This document shows, piece by piece, positions 35,867 through 43,724 of a stretch of DNA of 64,000 nucleotides. Both the position numbers and the translations under genes were made by a program. The stretch lies in NCBI RefSeq assembly GCF_000222485.1, contig NC_015914.1, positions 5,996,001-6,060,000 on the forward strand, written 5' to 3'. Numbering within the stretch: position 1 is the stretch's first letter; the number at the start of each line of letters is the position of its first letter. The notes beneath the pieces were generated by a model, which saw only the letters and a list, made by a program, of their open reading frames with translations, did not search any database and was not told the DNA's origin. This DNA comes from Cyclobacterium marinum DSM 745. GTDB lineage: Bacteria; Bacteroidota; Bacteroidia; Cytophagales; Cyclobacteriaceae.

Positions 35867-36448
35867 CTATCGAAATGCTATAGGTTTTAACTCTTGGGCT
35901 GCACATTCAGCAATCTCTTGTACTCGCTTTTCTCTGGTAGCCGGTCGCTTGGCCATTGCAATCCATATTAATAAACTTTTCCTAATTGATATACTTTGAC
36001 TATCAAAAAAGTCTCTTGACTCCGGAAACTTCTTGAATTCCTTAGCTAAATCCAAAGGTACTTCCAATGATTCCGCAGCATCTAACCTGGCCCATGAACC
36101 ATTCTTTTTGGCAATTTCAACAGCCTTTATCCCTGCTTCTGCCATCCGTCCATCTTTTAATAGTGCTTCAATTTTATCTTTATTTGTTTTCGACCAAATA
36201 CTGTTTGCTTTTCTTTTACAAAAGTATTGCCTGTATTTTTCATTGTCAATGGTTTTTTTCAGGCTGTCTATCCAACCAAATCGCAAAGCCTCATCCACCG
36301 ATTCACTCCAGGTCAAATTCGGCCGTGATGAACTTTTTTTATAAATAATAAGCCAGATACCCTTTGCTGTATTGTGATTGCGAGCTAACCAATCGCCCCA
36401 CTCGTCTTTGTCTAATGGACAGAAATCTTCTATTACAACTTTAGCCAT
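35867..36448 (-). CDS. YdeI/OmpD-associated family protein
   Basis: A 193-residue soluble protein of the YdeI/OmpD-associated family. The signature WGDWLARNHNTAKGIWLIIYKKSS is followed by ESVDEALRFGWIDSLKK and KRKANSIWSKTNKDKIE. The C-terminus holds SLLIWIAMAKRPATREKRV, the conserved RxxRI-type end. Relatives have been linked to tolerance of cationic peptides and bacteriocins, but the mechanism is not established. It lies 17 bp downstream of a methyltransferase gene, so the two may be cotranscribed. Confidence 0.85.
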   Translation of the reverse strand: MAKVVIEDFCPLDKDEWGDWLARNHNTAKGIWLIIYKKSSSRPNLTWSESVDEALRFGWIDSLKKTIDNEKYRQYFCKRKANSIWSKTNKDKIEALLKDGRMAEAGIKAVEIAKKNGSWARLDAAESLEVPLDLAKEFKKFPESRDFFDSQSISIRKSLLIWIAMAKRPATREKRVQEIAECAAQELKPIAFR

Positions 36449-36465
36449 TGTTTTAATTCATTCTT

Positions 36466-37104
36466 TTAACTATTTGCAATTTTCTTGCATACAATCTTCC
36501 AAAATATTTGCCCCGGCTTACCTTTTATACTATTCGAAGGTTCAATTATTTTCTCTGAATCTTGTAAACCAAAGTCTCCAAATTCATCCTTTACAGCGTC
36601 TAAGTTATAAAAAAACAATTCAACACCATGAGGTGTCAAAAATCGGTTCTTGTCAATTATCGCTCCTTTCCCAAAAGCATGGTCTTCGGTAGAGATCGCC
36701 ACAAAAACCATTAAACCACCTTCGTTAAGCTGCTTGTAACAATCAGCTATTAGCTTAGCTCTGCTTTCATTATCAAGCAAATGAATTAATGCATAGCAAA
36801 AGATCCCATCGTAAGTTTCCTTGTCAAAAGGCATGTCGCTTACCGTTCCGAGGTGCACCTTTATTTGGTTTCCATATTCCCTTCTGGCGATAGCAATTGC
36901 AGTTTCAGAAATTTCTATTCCTGTCACCTCAAAGCCCTCATCCATAAAAGGCTTCGCATTCCTCCCATAGCCAAAGCCGGGAACAAGGATTTTTTTCAGT
37001 CCTTGCCTTTTAAATAGTTCCACAGTTTCAAAAGCAGCATCTGCAGGGCTGAACCCCCACATGGCTTGCTTGTCTTTAAAGTTCTCTTCCCAAAATTCCG
37101 TCAT
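36466..37104 (-). CDS. class I SAM-dependent methyltransferase
   Basis: A 212-residue methyltransferase with the SAM-binding motif VPGFGYGRNAKPF (about 41-53), the acidic VTGIEIS (about 60-66), and YDGIFCYALIHLL (about 105-117). It resembles TehB or thiopurine-methyltransferase-like enzymes in size and in the opening FWEENFKDKQAMWGF. The substrate is unknown. It precedes the YdeI-like gene by 17 bp. Upstream begins the palindrome-rich repeat region. Confidence 0.85.
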   Translation of the reverse strand: MTEFWEENFKDKQAMWGFSPADAAFETVELFKRQGLKKILVPGFGYGRNAKPFMDEGFEVTGIEISETAIAIARREYGNQIKVHLGTVSDMPFDKETYDGIFCYALIHLLDNESRAKLIADCYKQLNEGGLMVFVAISTEDHAFGKGAIIDKNRFLTPHGVELFFYNLDAVKDEFGDFGLQDSEKIIEPSNSIKGKPGQIFWKIVCKKIANS

Positions 37105-37195
37105 GGTTTTACATTCTCACCATAATTCATGGCATTGCTTTTCAATTTATAAATTTTACAATTGGCATTTCCTATATCGTTTAATTTAATGTGTC

Positions 37196-37260
37196 GCTCC
37201 TAAGGAGCTGATGATATAATACCTGAACCTTATGCTACAAAGGTAAAACTCCTTCGGAGC
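37196..37260. repeat. paired-palindrome (REPIN-like) element, isolated copy
   Basis: Two short palindromes, GCTCCTAAGGAGC and CTCCTTCGGAG, lie about 40 bases apart. The same pair with near-identical spacing is found at the ends of the transposase-derived copies downstream. About 20 bases before it (ATATCGTTTAATTTAATGTG) are shared with the copy ending at 37621. Confidence 0.8.
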
Positions 37261-37348
37261 TTTAAAATAGATTAATAACTTACCAATCGGTTCATGAACA
37301 ATTTTATTTTTTTAAGAAAGGGAAAAATTAATAAAGGAAAATCACGAT

Positions 37349-37621
37349 GCTCCAGCGGAGCAATATTTTTGTAGCCAATTGTACCACCTATAATCAGGAG
37401 CTCCGGAGGAGCGGCATCTCGTTCCAACCATTTAAAAATGTATGGGTCTTCTGAAACCTGAAACCTAATTAACGATTTTTGGTTCCTTACTGCAAAAACC
37501 TATTGTATTAAAATTTGAGCGTAGGTATTCGCCATATCGTTTAATTTAATGTGCCGCTCCTAGGGAGCTGATGATATAAACACCTGAATCTTATGCTGCA
37601 AAGGTAAAACTCCTTCGGAGC
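37349..37621. mobile_element. MITE-like internally deleted copy of the REP-associated transposase element
   Basis: This 273-bp unit begins and ends with paired palindromes in opposite orientation. Between them, on the minus strand, it encodes the transposase N-terminus (MANTYAQILIQ, then a stop, VFAVRNQ) joined after about 29 codons to its C-terminus (SEDPYIFKWLE). It is therefore a non-autonomous derivative of the element at 38363-38920. The same junction occurs in the copy at 38117-38354. Confidence 0.8.
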
Positions 37622-37661
37622 TTTGAATATAAGTAATTCTGAATCTACAAAAGTTTCAACT

Positions 37662-38060
37662 CTATCGAATCAAATCAAACCATATTGAAACCAATTCGAA
37701 ATTACCTGAAATAAATGAGGCAATTACATTCAAAACAAAGAAAAGCCAGACCAATTTAAATTGGAAGATATTACCTTTTAAATCCTTAATAGACAGATCT
37801 TTTATCAAATCATCTTTCTTCTCTTTTGATTCAATATTCATTAGGTATTCTCGAACTCCCCCCTCAAAGTCAAGCACTTTTAGTCCTTCTATTGAAAGTT
37901 CATAAGCGTTCTTATTCTTACACTTAATTAAGCCTAAAATTTTGGCGCGGGTAATGGCTTTATCTCTAATATCGGAAATACTTTGATGAAAGGGGATCAT
38001 GCCATTTTCATAATATTCAGCCAAAATCAAATTAATTTCATCTTCAATTTGTTTTTCCAT
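37662..38060 (-). CDS. hypothetical protein with C-terminal membrane helix
   Basis: A 132-residue protein. The first 70 residues look like a small winged-helix-type domain (SDIRDKAITRAKILGLIK followed by NAYELSIEGLKVLDFEGG). A linker follows, then one or two hydrophobic helices at about 103-130 (FKLVWLFFVLNVIASFISG). I do not recognise the family. It lies between two MITE copies, so it may be an original resident of the locus or cargo. The coding signal is moderate, with no overlap from other genes. Confidence 0.6.
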   Translation of the reverse strand: MEKQIEDEINLILAEYYENGMIPFHQSISDIRDKAITRAKILGLIKCKNKNAYELSIEGLKVLDFEGGVREYLMNIESKEKKDDLIKDLSIKDLKGNIFQFKLVWLFFVLNVIASFISGNFELVSIWFDLIR

Positions 38061-38116
38061 ATTTTAATCACATAAAATTTTAAACAAGTAATTTAGATAT
38101 CTCTTAAACTATTAAT

Positions 38117-38354
38117 GCTCCAGAGGAGCAATATTTTTGTAGCATATTGTACTGTTTATGATCAGGAGCTCCAGAGGAGCGGCACCACATTCCAACCAAT
38201 CAAACGTGTATTGGTCTTCTAAACCCTGAAACCTAATTAGAAATTCTCGGTTTCGTACTGCAATGACGTACTGTATTAAAATTTAGGTATCGCTCCTATG
38301 GAGCTGATGATAATTCAAAAACTTAGGGCTACAAAAATGAAACTCCTACGGAGC
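38117..38354. mobile_element. second MITE-like deleted copy of the REP-associated transposase element
   Basis: This 238-bp unit has the same end palindromes. On the minus strand it reads QILIQYVIAVRNREFLIRFQ joined to LEDQYTFDWLE, so it has the same internal deletion point as the copy at 37349-37621. The shared junction shows that the two derive from one deleted ancestor that was copied. Its right end nearly touches the left end of the full transposase element. Confidence 0.8.
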
Positions 38355-38362
38355 TTTAATAT

Positions 38363-38920
38363 GCTCCAGAGGAGCGGTTCCTCATCCCAACCAATCAAAT
38401 AAGTATTGATCTTCAAAAGAAACTTCGAATTCTTTCAAAAATGTCATATACTCTTCTCTAAATGATGTTCGTTTATGATGTTCTGGCTGATTATAAATAT
38501 AATTCACCACCGCGTCTAACTGACTTTTCCCATAGCTAAATGCACCATAACCTTCTTGCCAATTAAATTTCATTTTCCTATGTTCATTAACCCATTTTGT
38601 GGTATTTGATTTAATATCCCTAGCTAAATCTGAAATTGACTGTGAAGGGTTTAAGCCTACCAATATATGGCAATGGTCAGGCATAAAATAAATGGCCAAC
38701 ATTTTGTGTCTTTTGTTAGATATTATCCCCGAAATGTATTTTTCCATTGGAACCCTGAAACTCTCTTTAATTATTGATTCGCGATTTTTTACAGCAAAAA
38801 CGTACTGTATCAAAATTTGGGTATAGGTATTCGCCATGCCGTTAAAATTTAGGTACCGCTCCTAGGGAGCTGGTAATAATTCAAAAATCCAGTGCTACAA
38901 AAATAAAACTCCTACGGAGC
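38363..38920. mobile_element. REP-associated IS200-like transposase element (full copy)
   Basis: A single palindrome, GCTCCAGAGGAGC, starts the unit 7 bases before the transposase stop. A palindrome pair (GCTCCTAGGGAGC at about 38858 and CTCCTACGGAG ending 38919) closes it upstream of the gene. The layout is that of a REP-associated tyrosine transposase flanked by its own REP sequences, and it is the parent of the two deleted copies to its left. Confidence 0.8.
38382..38837 (-). CDS. IS200-like HUH transposase (REP-associated, RAYT type)
   Basis: A 151-residue single-strand transposase of the Y1 HUH class. The metal-binding motif is in FMPDHCHILVG (His-Cys-His, about residues 52-58). The nucleophile is probably a Tyr in AVVNYIYNQPEHH (about 111-123). 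LNPSQSISDLARDIKSNT and NWQEGYGAFSYGKSQ are typical of the chromosomal Bacteroidota group. The gene is intact and flanked by palindromes on both sides. Such proteins nick and join palindrome-containing single strands and are thought to spread REP sequences. Confidence 0.9.
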   Translation of the reverse strand: MANTYTQILIQYVFAVKNRESIIKESFRVPMEKYISGIISNKRHKMLAIYFMPDHCHILVGLNPSQSISDLARDIKSNTTKWVNEHRKMKFNWQEGYGAFSYGKSQLDAVVNYIYNQPEHHKRTSFREEYMTFLKEFEVSFEDQYLFDWLG

Positions 38921-39373
38921 TTAACCACAACTTAATCCATTGAAAATAATATAATTAAACCTAAGAAATAAAACAAATTCGATCGTGTATTGATAGCTAA
39001 GTAAACCAAGTTTGTGTTTTTCAATTGCTCTCTATGGAGTAATAATACAAACTTTAATTTACTCAAATCTAGAAACAAATCCTTTTTGCCCTGCATTTTT
39101 CAATTGAGAATTAAAATGCTCCAGCGGAGCAATATATTTGTAGCATAATCTATCGGTTATCATTTGAAGCTCCAGAGGAGCGGCACATTGCAACCTTTCA
39201 AAAATGTATTGGTCATCAAAAGAAACATTGAATAACTATAATCACCTACACGTAAAAAACCCTTTGCATCTTACCTCCTATTTCCTTTATTTGGGAAAAT
39301 AACTGTAAATTGCTTGCAATAAACACATTGGCCAGATTAGGCCTGGCCATCGTATCAAAATAACTCCTTACAC
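38921..39373. other. intergenic region with one further palindrome pair
   Basis: There is no gene in these 453 bases. A degenerate hairpin, GCTCTCTATGGAG, occurs near 39027, and a full REPIN-like pair at 39118-39181. The last 110 bases should carry the promoter of the gene at 39374. Confidence 0.6.
39118..39181. repeat. paired-palindrome (REPIN-like) element, isolated copy
   Basis: GCTCCAGCGGAGC and GCTCCAGAGGAGC lie 38 bases apart, with AATATATTTGTAGC between them, matching the left ends of the MITE copies. The orientation is opposite to the copy at 37196-37260. Confidence 0.8.
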
Positions 39374-40006
39374 GTGAAACAAATTCTCCTGACCCTCAGC
39401 TTTTACCTGGTATTTACCGGAATTATCATAGCACAAAGCAGCTACCGCCCTGATCTCTTTTTTAGGGAAGATTGGAAAGAAACACCCGCAGAAATACCTG
39501 TCAACCAAAACCATGTGCAAAATGAGAATTTAACCGTACAATTATATGGACCGGGAAAAGATGTTATCAAAAAAAGCAACCATGAAAAACCCGTAGACGA
39601 TCCTTTCTATATCTGGTCAGGTTTATGCGAGGGCAACTGGATGCTAAGCCTTAAACACCGCCAACAAAACGTAGACCTTACAGGTTTTGCCAAAGTGAAA
39701 TTTCGCTCCAAACAAGTAGGGCTAAGAGAACTTAGAATTTCCCTGAAACTGGCTGATGGAAAGTGGCTGGTAAGTGACCAATCTGCCGGCGCCTCTAAAG
39801 ACTGGCGCATCTGGGAATTTAATATACAGGACATCAACTGGCACCACCTGGACCCTACAGGCATAGTAGCCATAGGTCCGGCAACTGATCCAGACTTATC
39901 TAATGTGGAAGAAATAGGCTTTACCGATTTAATGCCCGGAGGACAATCCAAAGCTTGCTCAAGACTGGACTGGATAGAAGTTCATGGTCGACCGGTGATA
40001 AGGTAA
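39374..40006 (+). CDS. secreted hypothetical protein
   Basis: A 210-residue exported protein starting with GTG at 39374; its signal peptide ends IIIAQ (about residue 20). The rest looks like a single beta-sandwich (LTGFAKVKFRSKQVGLRELRISLKL in short strands, then DWRIWEFNIQDINWH and GFTDLMPGG), comparable to carbohydrate-binding or concanavalin-like modules attached to glycan-active enzymes. No catalytic domain is present. I do not know a named family for it. It stands alone. Confidence 0.65.
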   Translation: MKQILLTLSFYLVFTGIIIAQSSYRPDLFFREDWKETPAEIPVNQNHVQNENLTVQLYGPGKDVIKKSNHEKPVDDPFYIWSGLCEGNWMLSLKHRQQNVDLTGFAKVKFRSKQVGLRELRISLKLADGKWLVSDQSAGASKDWRIWEFNIQDINWHHLDPTGIVAIGPATDPDLSNVEEIGFTDLMPGGQSKACSRLDWIEVHGRPVIR

Positions 40007-40108
40007 TTCTTGACTTAAGCTTACACCCAATATCATAGGAGAATCGTCATTCCGAGACCTAACATTTTCGAAATGCAGCAATCCAACGACAATACCCAAT
40101 GTCGCACC

Positions 40109-40294
40109 TCAGTGGGGTGCAATATTTGTAGCCCTGGGAAAGCCGACGCAGGAGATGCGACCAGTTTTTAACATTTCGCTCACGATAAACATTTGTGCAC
40201 CTTCCTCGTATTTATTTTGATTTTCGGTACCAATCTTACCATGTTCAAGTTCGATTAGCTCATCAAATGTCTTTATATTATTATAGTCTTTCAT
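40109..40294 (-). pseudogene. truncated HigA-like antitoxin remnant
   Basis: The ATG at 40294 opens MKDYNNIKTFDELIELEHGK and continues to EGAQMFIVSEMLKTGR, which closely resembles the N-terminal half of Xre-type HigA antitoxins. These normally continue for about 50 more residues with the helix-turn-helix. Here the frame runs into unrelated sequence and stops at 40109, inside a palindrome with the layout of the nearby REP elements (GCACCTCAGTGGGGTGC). The DNA-binding domain is missing, so the gene is dead. Confidence 0.7.
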
Positions 40295-40376
40295 TATTTT
40301 TTTTATCAAAATACTGATGCATTAACCTACTTGCTTTGTCTATTTCTTTTTTCGGTGTTTTCTGGGTCTTTTTCTA
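40281..40376 (-). pseudogene. HigB-like toxin remnant (C-terminal piece)
   Basis: Reading on the minus strand, KKTQKTPKKEIDKASRLMHQ and YFDKKNERL end at a stop (40281-40283) that overlaps the start of the antitoxin remnant. This is the usual HigB-HigA junction, and KKTQKTPKKEI is the typical C-terminal part of RelE/HigB toxins. A stop codon at 40374-40376 interrupts the frame, and nothing recognisable remains upstream. Confidence 0.65.
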
Positions 40377-40607
40377 GAACATTAGAAAGGATCACTGATT
40401 GCATCAATTAAAATAAGAAAATTTAGGGAATAAATCACCAATAGAATAAAGATAAAAAAGCAGCTTAATGGCTATTTTAATAGATAAATCCTGTGTTGGA
40501 AATACCCAGTATTGTCTTTACTGAGTTAAAAATTTCCCTACTAACCCCCTGGAATCAATTCATTTTGTTTATATTATTAACCAGTAAATGTTAATTATAT
40601 AAACAAA
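40295..40607. other. region upstream of the DnaE-type gene
   Basis: Beyond the HigB remnant (to 40376) these bases hold no gene. The end of the region is the palindrome at 40561-40610. Confidence 0.5.
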
Positions 40608-40610
40608 ATG
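40561..40610. promoter_or_regulatory. 50-bp near-perfect palindrome overlapping dnaE start codon
   Basis: Perfect 14-bp outer arms CATTTTGTTTATAT (40561-40574) and ATATAAACAAAATG (40597-40610) enclose inner arms ATTAAC and GTTAAT around an 8-nt centre. One T-T mismatch separates the inner and outer arms. The last three bases of the right arm are the ATG of the polymerase gene. It could be an operator for a damage-responsive repressor, or an mRNA hairpin that hides the start codon. Confidence 0.7.
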
Positions 40611-43568
40611 CACCTTAACTGCCACAGTTACTACAGCTTCAAGTACGGCACTCTCTCTGTTGAGGAGCTCGTATTGGAAGCAAAAAAGCAAAAACTTGAT
40701 GCCCTGGCCCTGACAGATATCAATAGCTGTTCAGGGGTATTTCCTTTTATTCGAGAAGCCCAAAAAAATGGCATTCACCCGGTCATAGGAATAGATTTTC
40801 GCAATGGCAGCAAGCAGCAATTTATCGGTTTGGCTAAAAACCAGGAAGGTTTTTATGAACTGAACAAGTACCTTTCCCATCACCTGATGAACAAATTGCC
40901 TTTTCCCGAAAGGGCACCGGTATTCGATCACAGTGTGGTAATCTACCCTTTTACTGAAACTTTCTTTGCCCTGAAGGAGAATGAATACCTTGGCATACAT
41001 CCTTCGCAACTCAATCGGCTTCCTTACAGCCCATGGGCCAAATACAAAGAACGCCTGGTGCTTTTGCAACCGGTTTCCTTTGCCAGCAAAACGGCCTTTA
41101 ATGCTCATCGCCTGCTGCGGGCCATGGATGGCAACACCCTGCTCAGCAAACTCCCCCTTAGCGAACAGGGAGATCCCACAGATCGGTTTTATGGCTATGC
41201 CGATATGGTTGGGCGTTGCGAAGGACACAGTTACCTGATTTATAATTCTCAAAAGCTTCTGGAACAATGCCAGTTTTCTTTTTACTTTCAGGCTGTGAAA
41301 AATCGGAGGGATATTCTGGGATCTGACTGGGAAGACTTTGATTACCTGCGACAGGAAACTTACAAAGGCGCCCTTCGCCGCTATGGCTGCTTAGATGAGA
41401 CCAAAGAAAAACGCATTATAAAAGAGCTGGAGATTATCCAACAAAAAGGCTTTGTTTCTTACTTTCTTATCAATTATGACATTGTCAATTTTGCACAGCA
41501 CAAAAACTTCTTCTATGTAGGCCGGGGCAGTGGGGCCAACAGTATCGTGGCTTATTGCCTGGCCATTACAGATGTAGACCCCATTGAGCTGGATCTGTAT
41601 TTCGAACGTTTTATCAACCTTTACCGGGAAAACCCACCTGATTTTGACCTTGATTTTTCCTGGAAAGACCGGGATGAAATCACCCACTATATATTCGACA
41701 CCTATAACCAACCCAAACAGGACCATGTCTGTCTGCTGGCTACATTTAACACCTTCCAATACAATTCCGTACTGAGGGAACTGGGAAAGGTCTTTGGCCT
41801 ACCCAAATCGGAAATAGAATCCCTGATCTACTATGGTGACAAGCTAGGCAGCAGCAATTACATTCCCGACCAATATGGGAAACTGATCTATCAATACGCC
41901 AAGGTGATTCGCAATATGCCCTCTCATTTAAGCATACATGCCGGAGGAATACTGATTTCCCACAAGCCCATCCATTATTACACCGCTACTGAGTTGCCAC
42001 CGAAGGGCTTTGCTACTTCCCAGTTTGACATGCATGTGGCTGAAGACATAGGCTTGCATAAATTCGACATTCTCAGCCAAAGAGGCCTTGGGCATATCAA
42101 AAGTGCACTGGAGCTGATTCATACAAATCAGGAAAAAACAGTGGATATCCGTCAGGTAGCTGCATTTAAGAAAGACCCTGCCATCAAAGCACATCTTCGT
42201 GAAGGCCGTACCATCGGGGCATTCTATGTAGAATCTCCCGCCATGCGTATGTTGCTGGCCAAAATGAAAGCCGATGAATACCTGGAGTTGGTAGCAGCCA
42301 GTTCCATCATTCGTCCTGGTGTGGCTCGTTCGGGTATGATGCGGGAATACATTCTGAGACATGTAAATCCCGCCCGTAGGGAAAGGGCCCATCCTGTATT
42401 GAAAGACATCATGCCTGAAACTTACGGCATCATGGTCTATCAGGAAGATGTGATCAAAGTGGCTCACCATTTTGCCGGACTCACACTGAGTGAAGCGGAT
42501 GTGCTCCGAAGGGGAATGAGTGGCAAGTCCCGCTCAAAAGGAGCCTTACAAAGAGTCAAAGAGCGTTTCTTTAGCAATTGTCAAGAAATGGGCAGGGATG
42601 CAACAGTCACCGGAGAAGTATGGCATCAGATCGAGAGTTTTGCCGGATACTCCTTTGCCAAAGGGCATTCGGCCTCTTTTGCTGTGGAAAGCTATCAAAG
42701 CCTGTACCTGAAGGCACATTATCCCCTAGAGTTTATGGTGGCCGTTATCAATAATTTTGGTGGTTTTTACCATACAGAATTTTACATACACGAGCTGCGA
42801 ATGAATGGGGCTGATGTACAGGCCCCACACCTGAATGAAAGCGATTATTTCACCAATATCAAGGGAAAAACCGTTTACCTGGGATTTGTACACATGAAAT
42901 ACCTGCAACAGGAAACGTCCAATAAACTATTGGCTGAAAGGCAAAAGGCTGGCCCCTATGGTGGACTGACTGACTTTATCTCTAGGGTAGATATCAGTCT
43001 GGAGCAAGTGCTGATTCTGATCCGAATCGGTTGCTTTCGTTTTACAGGGAAGAGCAAACAAGAGAGTTTATGGGAAGCCCATTTTATCATGCACCGCAAA
43101 AAAAGCCCTGTTGGTGGAAGTCAGCGTTTATTTGCCAATGCGGGCTTTCGCGAGCTAAAGGCGCCCGTGCTGGAAGATTTGGACCTGAGACAGGAGATTA
43201 TCGATCAACTGGAGATTCTGGAATTCCCGTTAATCAGCCCTTTCCACTTGGTGAAAGATCAGAAAACTTCGGGAATTGCTGCATTGGAAATGAAGCAATT
43301 CCTGGGCAAGCGTGTGCAACTTATAGGCTATCTCGTTACAGTCAAATATACCCGTACCGTTAAAGGGGATGTGATGAATTTTGGTACTTTTATAGACAAA
43401 GATGGGCATTGGATAGACACGGTTCATTTTCCTCCGGTAGTTAAAAAAACACCCCTAAAAGGGCGGGGCATTTACCTTATTAAAGGCAAGGTAACCGAGG
43501 AATTTGATTTTTACAGCATAGAAGTAAGTAGCTGCGAAAGAATGGCCTACTGGAATGCAGAGGATTGA
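40608..43568 (+). CDS. DNA polymerase III alpha-subunit homologue (DnaE2/ImuC-like candidate)
   Basis: A 986-residue C-family DNA polymerase. The PHP domain is N-terminal (HLNCHSYYSFKYGTLSVEEL, residues 2-21). The palm carries PDFDLDFSW with the paired catalytic Asp residues at about 345-349. ETYGIMVYQEDVIKVAHHF and LSEADVLRRGMSGKS mark the fingers, a helix-hairpin-helix region follows, and an OB-fold lies near 880-960. It is shorter than replicative DnaE (about 1150) and similar to accessory DnaE proteins of mutasome operons. No imuA or imuB gene is adjacent. The start lies within a large palindrome. Replicative versus error-prone role is not decided by sequence alone. Confidence 0.88.
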   Translation: MHLNCHSYYSFKYGTLSVEELVLEAKKQKLDALALTDINSCSGVFPFIREAQKNGIHPVIGIDFRNGSKQQFIGLAKNQEGFYELNKYLSHHLMNKLPFPERAPVFDHSVVIYPFTETFFALKENEYLGIHPSQLNRLPYSPWAKYKERLVLLQPVSFASKTAFNAHRLLRAMDGNTLLSKLPLSEQGDPTDRFYGYADMVGRCEGHSYLIYNSQKLLEQCQFSFYFQAVKNRRDILGSDWEDFDYLRQETYKGALRRYGCLDETKEKRIIKELEIIQQKGFVSYFLINYDIVNFAQHKNFFYVGRGSGANSIVAYCLAITDVDPIELDLYFERFINLYRENPPDFDLDFSWKDRDEITHYIFDTYNQPKQDHVCLLATFNTFQYNSVLRELGKVFGLPKSEIESLIYYGDKLGSSNYIPDQYGKLIYQYAKVIRNMPSHLSIHAGGILISHKPIHYYTATELPPKGFATSQFDMHVAEDIGLHKFDILSQRGLGHIKSALELIHTNQEKTVDIRQVAAFKKDPAIKAHLREGRTIGAFYVESPAMRMLLAKMKADEYLELVAASSIIRPGVARSGMMREYILRHVNPARRERAHPVLKDIMPETYGIMVYQEDVIKVAHHFAGLTLSEADVLRRGMSGKSRSKGALQRVKERFFSNCQEMGRDATVTGEVWHQIESFAGYSFAKGHSASFAVESYQSLYLKAHYPLEFMVAVINNFGGFYHTEFYIHELRMNGADVQAPHLNESDYFTNIKGKTVYLGFVHMKYLQQETSNKLLAERQKAGPYGGLTDFISRVDISLEQVLILIRIGCFRFTGKSKQESLWEAHFIMHRKKSPVGGSQRLFANAGFRELKAPVLEDLDLRQEIIDQLEILEFPLISPFHLVKDQKTSGIAALEMKQFLGKRVQLIGYLVTVKYTRTVKGDVMNFGTFIDKDGHWIDTVHFPPVVKKTPLKGRGIYLIKGKVTEEFDFYSIEVSSCERMAYWNAED

Positions 43569-43724
43569 CAAAAGAAAAAAGAGGAGGGTAATCATTTCAA
43601 TACAAGACGTCCCAAGGAAATGCGCCGATAATATTTGATCATTCACTTTAAAAACGAATAAAACCCTTATTGAAATAAAAAATCTACTAAATTTTAATTA
43701 ACTTAATATTCGAACTATTAAGTT

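Noticed and set aside
35867..37104. YdeI-like and methyltransferase genes as a defence island with the Shedu-like gene
   Set aside because: They are 23 kb away and both belong to widespread housekeeping-type families; nothing links them to phage defence.
37196..39181. Regular-looking short palindromic repeats, possible CRISPR array
   Set aside because: Repeats alternate in orientation, spacing is irregular, the intervening sequences are related to each other, and no cas gene is present; they belong to the REP-transposase element.
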